A stretch of 64,000 nucleotides of DNA, taken from Pedobacter heparinus DSM 2366. Its GTDB lineage: Bacteria > Bacteroidota > Bacteroidia > Sphingobacteriales > Sphingobacteriaceae. The notes under the pieces are model-generated. The model was not told the origin of the DNA. It worked only from the letters and a program-made list of their open reading frames with translations, and ran no database searches. Below, piece after piece: positions 61,834-64,000 of this stretch (its first letter is position 1; every line of letters begins with the position of its first letter). Where the stretch lies: the NCBI RefSeq assembly GCF_000023825.1, contig NC_013061.1, positions 1,612,001 through 1,676,000 on the forward strand. Direction: 5' to 3'. The translations under genes and the position numbers were made by a program.

Positions 61834-62429
61834 TGTTAAAGATTGGGATCACAGGGGGAATAGGCAGTGGCAAAACAACCATCTGTAAGGTATTTGAGAC
61901 TATGGGTATCCCTGTTTTTTATGCTGATACCGTAGCCAAACAGCTGATGGTAACGGATGAGCTGTTGATGAGCGGTGTAAGGCATACTTTTGGTACAGAA
62001 AGTTATGCTGCAGACGGCACATTAAACAACAAACACATTGCTGCAATAGTCTTTAACAACGCTGACGAACTGGCCAGATTAAATGCCTTGGTGCACCCCG
62101 CTGTGTTCCGGGCTTTTGAGGTATGGGTAAAACAGGTGCCTGCCCATGTTCCTTATGTACTCAAAGAAGCTGCTTTATTGTTTGAAAGCGGATCGTACAA
62201 AATGTGTGACCAGAATATTCTGGTGCTGGCACCGGAAGCGGCCAGGCTACAGTGGGTCATGGAACGTGATGGAGTAAGTGCAGCTCAGGTTAAGGCCAGG
62301 ATGGATAAACAATTGCCCGATGAAGAAAAGATGAAACTTGCTGACCATCTTATTTATAACAACGAAACAGCCTCATTGATTATCCAGGTGCTTCGATTAC
62401 ACCAGCTGTTTCTAAATAAACCTGAATGA
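61833..62429 (+). CDS. coaE: Dephospho-CoA kinase
   Basis: A 198-residue P-loop kinase with GITGGIGSGKTTI at residues 5-17, the substrate region YADTVAKQLM, and LVHPAVFRAFEVWV followed by LKEAALLFESG as in all CoaE proteins. It phosphorylates dephospho-CoA in the last step of coenzyme A synthesis. It overlaps the YbbR stop and the start of the next gene by four nt each or less, so all are one operon. Confidence 0.95.
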   Translation: MLKIGITGGIGSGKTTICKVFETMGIPVFYADTVAKQLMVTDELLMSGVRHTFGTESYAADGTLNNKHIAAIVFNNADELARLNALVHPAVFRAFEVWVKQVPAHVPYVLKEAALLFESGSYKMCDQNILVLAPEAARLQWVMERDGVSAAQVKARMDKQLPDEEKMKLADHLIYNNETASLIIQVLRLHQLFLNKPE

Positions 62430-63367
62430 TATTAGATGATTTTATAGTGGTTACCAAAACAGGTTTGTTTTGTAAGTATGGCGACTTTTACCTGGATCCA
62501 AAGGAAATAGTGAAACATGCAGTAATCTCTCATGCACATGGTGATCATGCGATTGGCGGTAACCTCAATGTATATTGTACCGAAGCAACGGCCCTGTTTA
62601 TGAAGCACCGGTACAAAAAGTTCGCAGGGGCTGAATTTTATATTAAACCCTATGCTACAGCCTTTGACCTGAACGGAGTGCGTATCAGTTTTATTCCGGC
62701 AGGGCATATATTGGGCTCAGCACAGGTTTTAATGGAGTATAAGGGGGTAAAATACCTTTATACCGGAGATTATAAGCTACAACCGGATAAAACCTGTGAA
62801 CCCATTGAATTTGTAACTGCCGACGTGCTGATTACAGAAACTACTTTTGCGGACCCTGGTACACAACATCCGGTGGCAGAAGAGGAGATCCTGAAATTAA
62901 ATGCTACGCAGAACAACATTATGCTGGGTGCTTATTCATTAGGTAAGTGCCAGCGACTGATTAGTTTAATGAATGACCATTGTATAGAAAAAAGGATATT
63001 GGTACACCACAGTATGTTGCCTTTTATTAAAATATACGAACAGATGGGGATAAACCTTGGGCGGTACGAGGCTTACGACCGCAAGGTGATGAAAAACAAT
63101 GTAGCCAATATGGTTTATATGGTGCCCCCAATGGTGTTTAGAAGCTATTTTAAGGCCATTAATGTGATCAGGGTATTTGCTACCGGCTGGAAACACCTGC
63201 AAAACAATCATGAAATCCAGTTGTATATATCTGATCATGCCGATTGGAACGACATTCTTTTTACGGTAGAAAAGGTAAAACCTACGCAGATATGGACCAA
63301 TCATGGAAGTGGAATTCAACTCAAAAGTCATTTTGAAAGAAGTTTGGTCGTTAAATTGCTTAACTGA
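62426..63367 (+). CDS. Metallo-beta-lactamase-fold nuclease-like protein
   Basis: A 313-residue MBL-fold protein. The zinc motif is SHAHGDHAIGG (HxHxDH); further ligands are in AGHILGSAQVLME and YTGDYKLQPDK, and the C-terminal SDHADW and TNHGSG complete a beta-CASP/exonuclease-like pattern. Relatives are called mRNA 3'-end processing factors or ligase-associated exonucleases, but no ligase or helicase gene is adjacent. ATGA overlap with coaE shows coupling. Confidence 0.85.
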   Translation: MILDDFIVVTKTGLFCKYGDFYLDPKEIVKHAVISHAHGDHAIGGNLNVYCTEATALFMKHRYKKFAGAEFYIKPYATAFDLNGVRISFIPAGHILGSAQVLMEYKGVKYLYTGDYKLQPDKTCEPIEFVTADVLITETTFADPGTQHPVAEEEILKLNATQNNIMLGAYSLGKCQRLISLMNDHCIEKRILVHHSMLPFIKIYEQMGINLGRYEAYDRKVMKNNVANMVYMVPPMVFRSYFKAINVIRVFATGWKHLQNNHEIQLYISDHADWNDILFTVEKVKPTQIWTNHGSGIQLKSHFERSLVVKLLN

Positions 63368-63528
63368 TGAAAGAAGGGGTAGACTACTATTTTAACGAAA
63401 AAGGTTTAATGGTGTTTACCGCCGGATACCACCTTAGACGTGGGTATTGCTGTAAAAATAAATGTAAACACTGCCCCTGGGGTTTTGGCAAAACCAAACT
63501 AAAAGAAAAGCCCGGGGAAGATAAATAA
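63367..63528 (+). CDS. DUF5522 small Cys-rich protein
   Basis: A 53-residue protein whose ATG overlaps the preceding stop in TGATG. It contains GYHLRRGYCCKNKCKHCPWG followed by F, the DUF5522 core with four Cys that look metal-binding. No signal peptide. The tight coupling to the MBL-fold gene suggests a joint role in nucleic acid handling. Function unknown. Confidence 0.85.
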   Translation: MKEGVDYYFNEKGLMVFTAGYHLRRGYCCKNKCKHCPWGFGKTKLKEKPGEDK

Positions 63529-63538
63529 AGGAATAAAG

Positions 63539-63988
63539 ATGCAGTTGCAGAAAGAAACGCTGACTACGCGATTTGAAAGTATACATCACCAGGCGATCGT
63601 GAATGTTTTTCATACAGGAAACTGGTGCAATGAAAAATTAAAGCAGACCATACTGCCCTTTGAAGTAACTACACAACAGTTTAATATACTCAGGATTTTA
63701 CGGGGGCAATACCCCAACGCCTGTACAGTGAATTTTCTGAAAACAAGAATGCTGGATAAGATGTGTGATGCATCTCGGATCATAGACCGGCTGGTGCAGA
63801 AAGGGTTGGTGCTGAAGGCCTCCAATGCAGAAGATAAAAGGGCAGTAGATATTCTGATCAGTGATAAGGGCCTGGCATTGCTCAAAGAAATGGACAAAGA
63901 TGTAAGCCTGTCTGTACTGATCTCCTCTAACTTAACAGAAGAGGAAGCCCGGCTGCTGAATGATCTGCTGGATAAAATGAGGGGTTAA
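63539..63988 (+). CDS. MarR family transcriptional regulator
   Basis: A 149-residue winged-helix protein: TQQFNILRILRGQYPNACTV, then MCDASRIIDRLVQKGLVLKA and the wing NAEDKRAVDILISDKGLALL, the standard MarR pattern. It starts 10 nt after the DUF5522 stop, so it may be the last gene of the coaE operon. Ligand and targets unknown. Confidence 0.9.
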   Translation: MQLQKETLTTRFESIHHQAIVNVFHTGNWCNEKLKQTILPFEVTTQQFNILRILRGQYPNACTVNFLKTRMLDKMCDASRIIDRLVQKGLVLKASNAEDKRAVDILISDKGLALLKEMDKDVSLSVLISSNLTEEEARLLNDLLDKMRG

Positions 63989-64000
63989 TGTGCATGACTA

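Noticed and set aside
1..64000. CRISPR arrays, insertion sequences, tRNA and rRNA genes
   Set aside because: No regularly spaced repeats, transposase-like protein, or tRNA/rRNA sequence was recognised by reading; tRNA absence was not tested by computation.

Overview
The window looks like a chromosome segment of a Bacteroidota bacterium of the Sphingobacteriaceae, most likely Pedobacter or a close relative. Evidence: two SusC/SusD loci each led by an ECF sigma factor and a FecR anti-sigma factor, many lipoproteins with an S/A-C-K-K lipobox, promoter-like -7 elements of the Bacteroidota form TAnnTTTG, almost no Shine-Dalgarno sequences, and the gene run leucine dehydrogenase - nusB - DUF1573 - yajC - ybbR - coaE. 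The genus is inferred from protein style only; no rRNA or tRNA gene was seen.

Positions 1-1190 hold the start of a secreted protein cut by the window edge and a decayed DEDD exonuclease gene. Positions 13758 down to 1192 form one long minus-strand block: ECF sigma, FecR, SusC with an STN domain, SusD, a phosphodiester glycosidase lipoprotein, an IPT plus six-blade NHL propeller lipoprotein, a fusion of those two modules, and a PafA-like phosphatase. I read this as an uptake and degradation locus for a glycan carrying sugar-1-phosphodiesters. Positions 13759-14431 are decayed sequence.

Positions 14440-24579 are housekeeping and accessory genes: thioesterase, EcsC-like protein, a small Cys-rich protein, an AraC-type sensor domain without its DNA-binding half, a dinB-dnaE translesion pair, an Lrp regulator, an extra RpoD-type sigma factor, an AlkB-like dioxygenase, TetR-DoxX, and a LEA14-like lipoprotein.

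Positions 24686-43027 carry a large PIG-L deacetylase, a sodium:solute symporter preceded by a 46-residue membrane peptide, and a second sigma/FecR/SusC/SusD locus with an endonuclease/exonuclease/phosphatase-fold hydrolase, a BACON/DUF5689 protein, an SGNH esterase, and a GH20 hexosaminidase fused to a secreted xylose-isomerase-like TIM barrel. The target is probably an amino-sugar glycan with ester or phosphodiester decoration.

Positions 43140-63988 carry DUF2911, an M1 peptidase, cytochrome bd oxidase, an outer membrane barrel with a Gly-rich partner, a PUR-family protein, an ABC exporter, the nusB-coaE run, and a metallo-beta-lactamase-fold protein with DUF5522 and MarR genes.

The most interesting unlisted signal is in the two fecR-susC gaps. 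Both gaps, on opposite genome strands, hold the same antisense layout: a TAnnTTTG element over the susC start codon, shared sequence blocks, then a GC hairpin plus T-run reading away from susC. This predicts a pair of related cis-antisense small RNAs of about 75-95 nt, similar in position to the DonS class described for Bacteroides fragilis polysaccharide loci.
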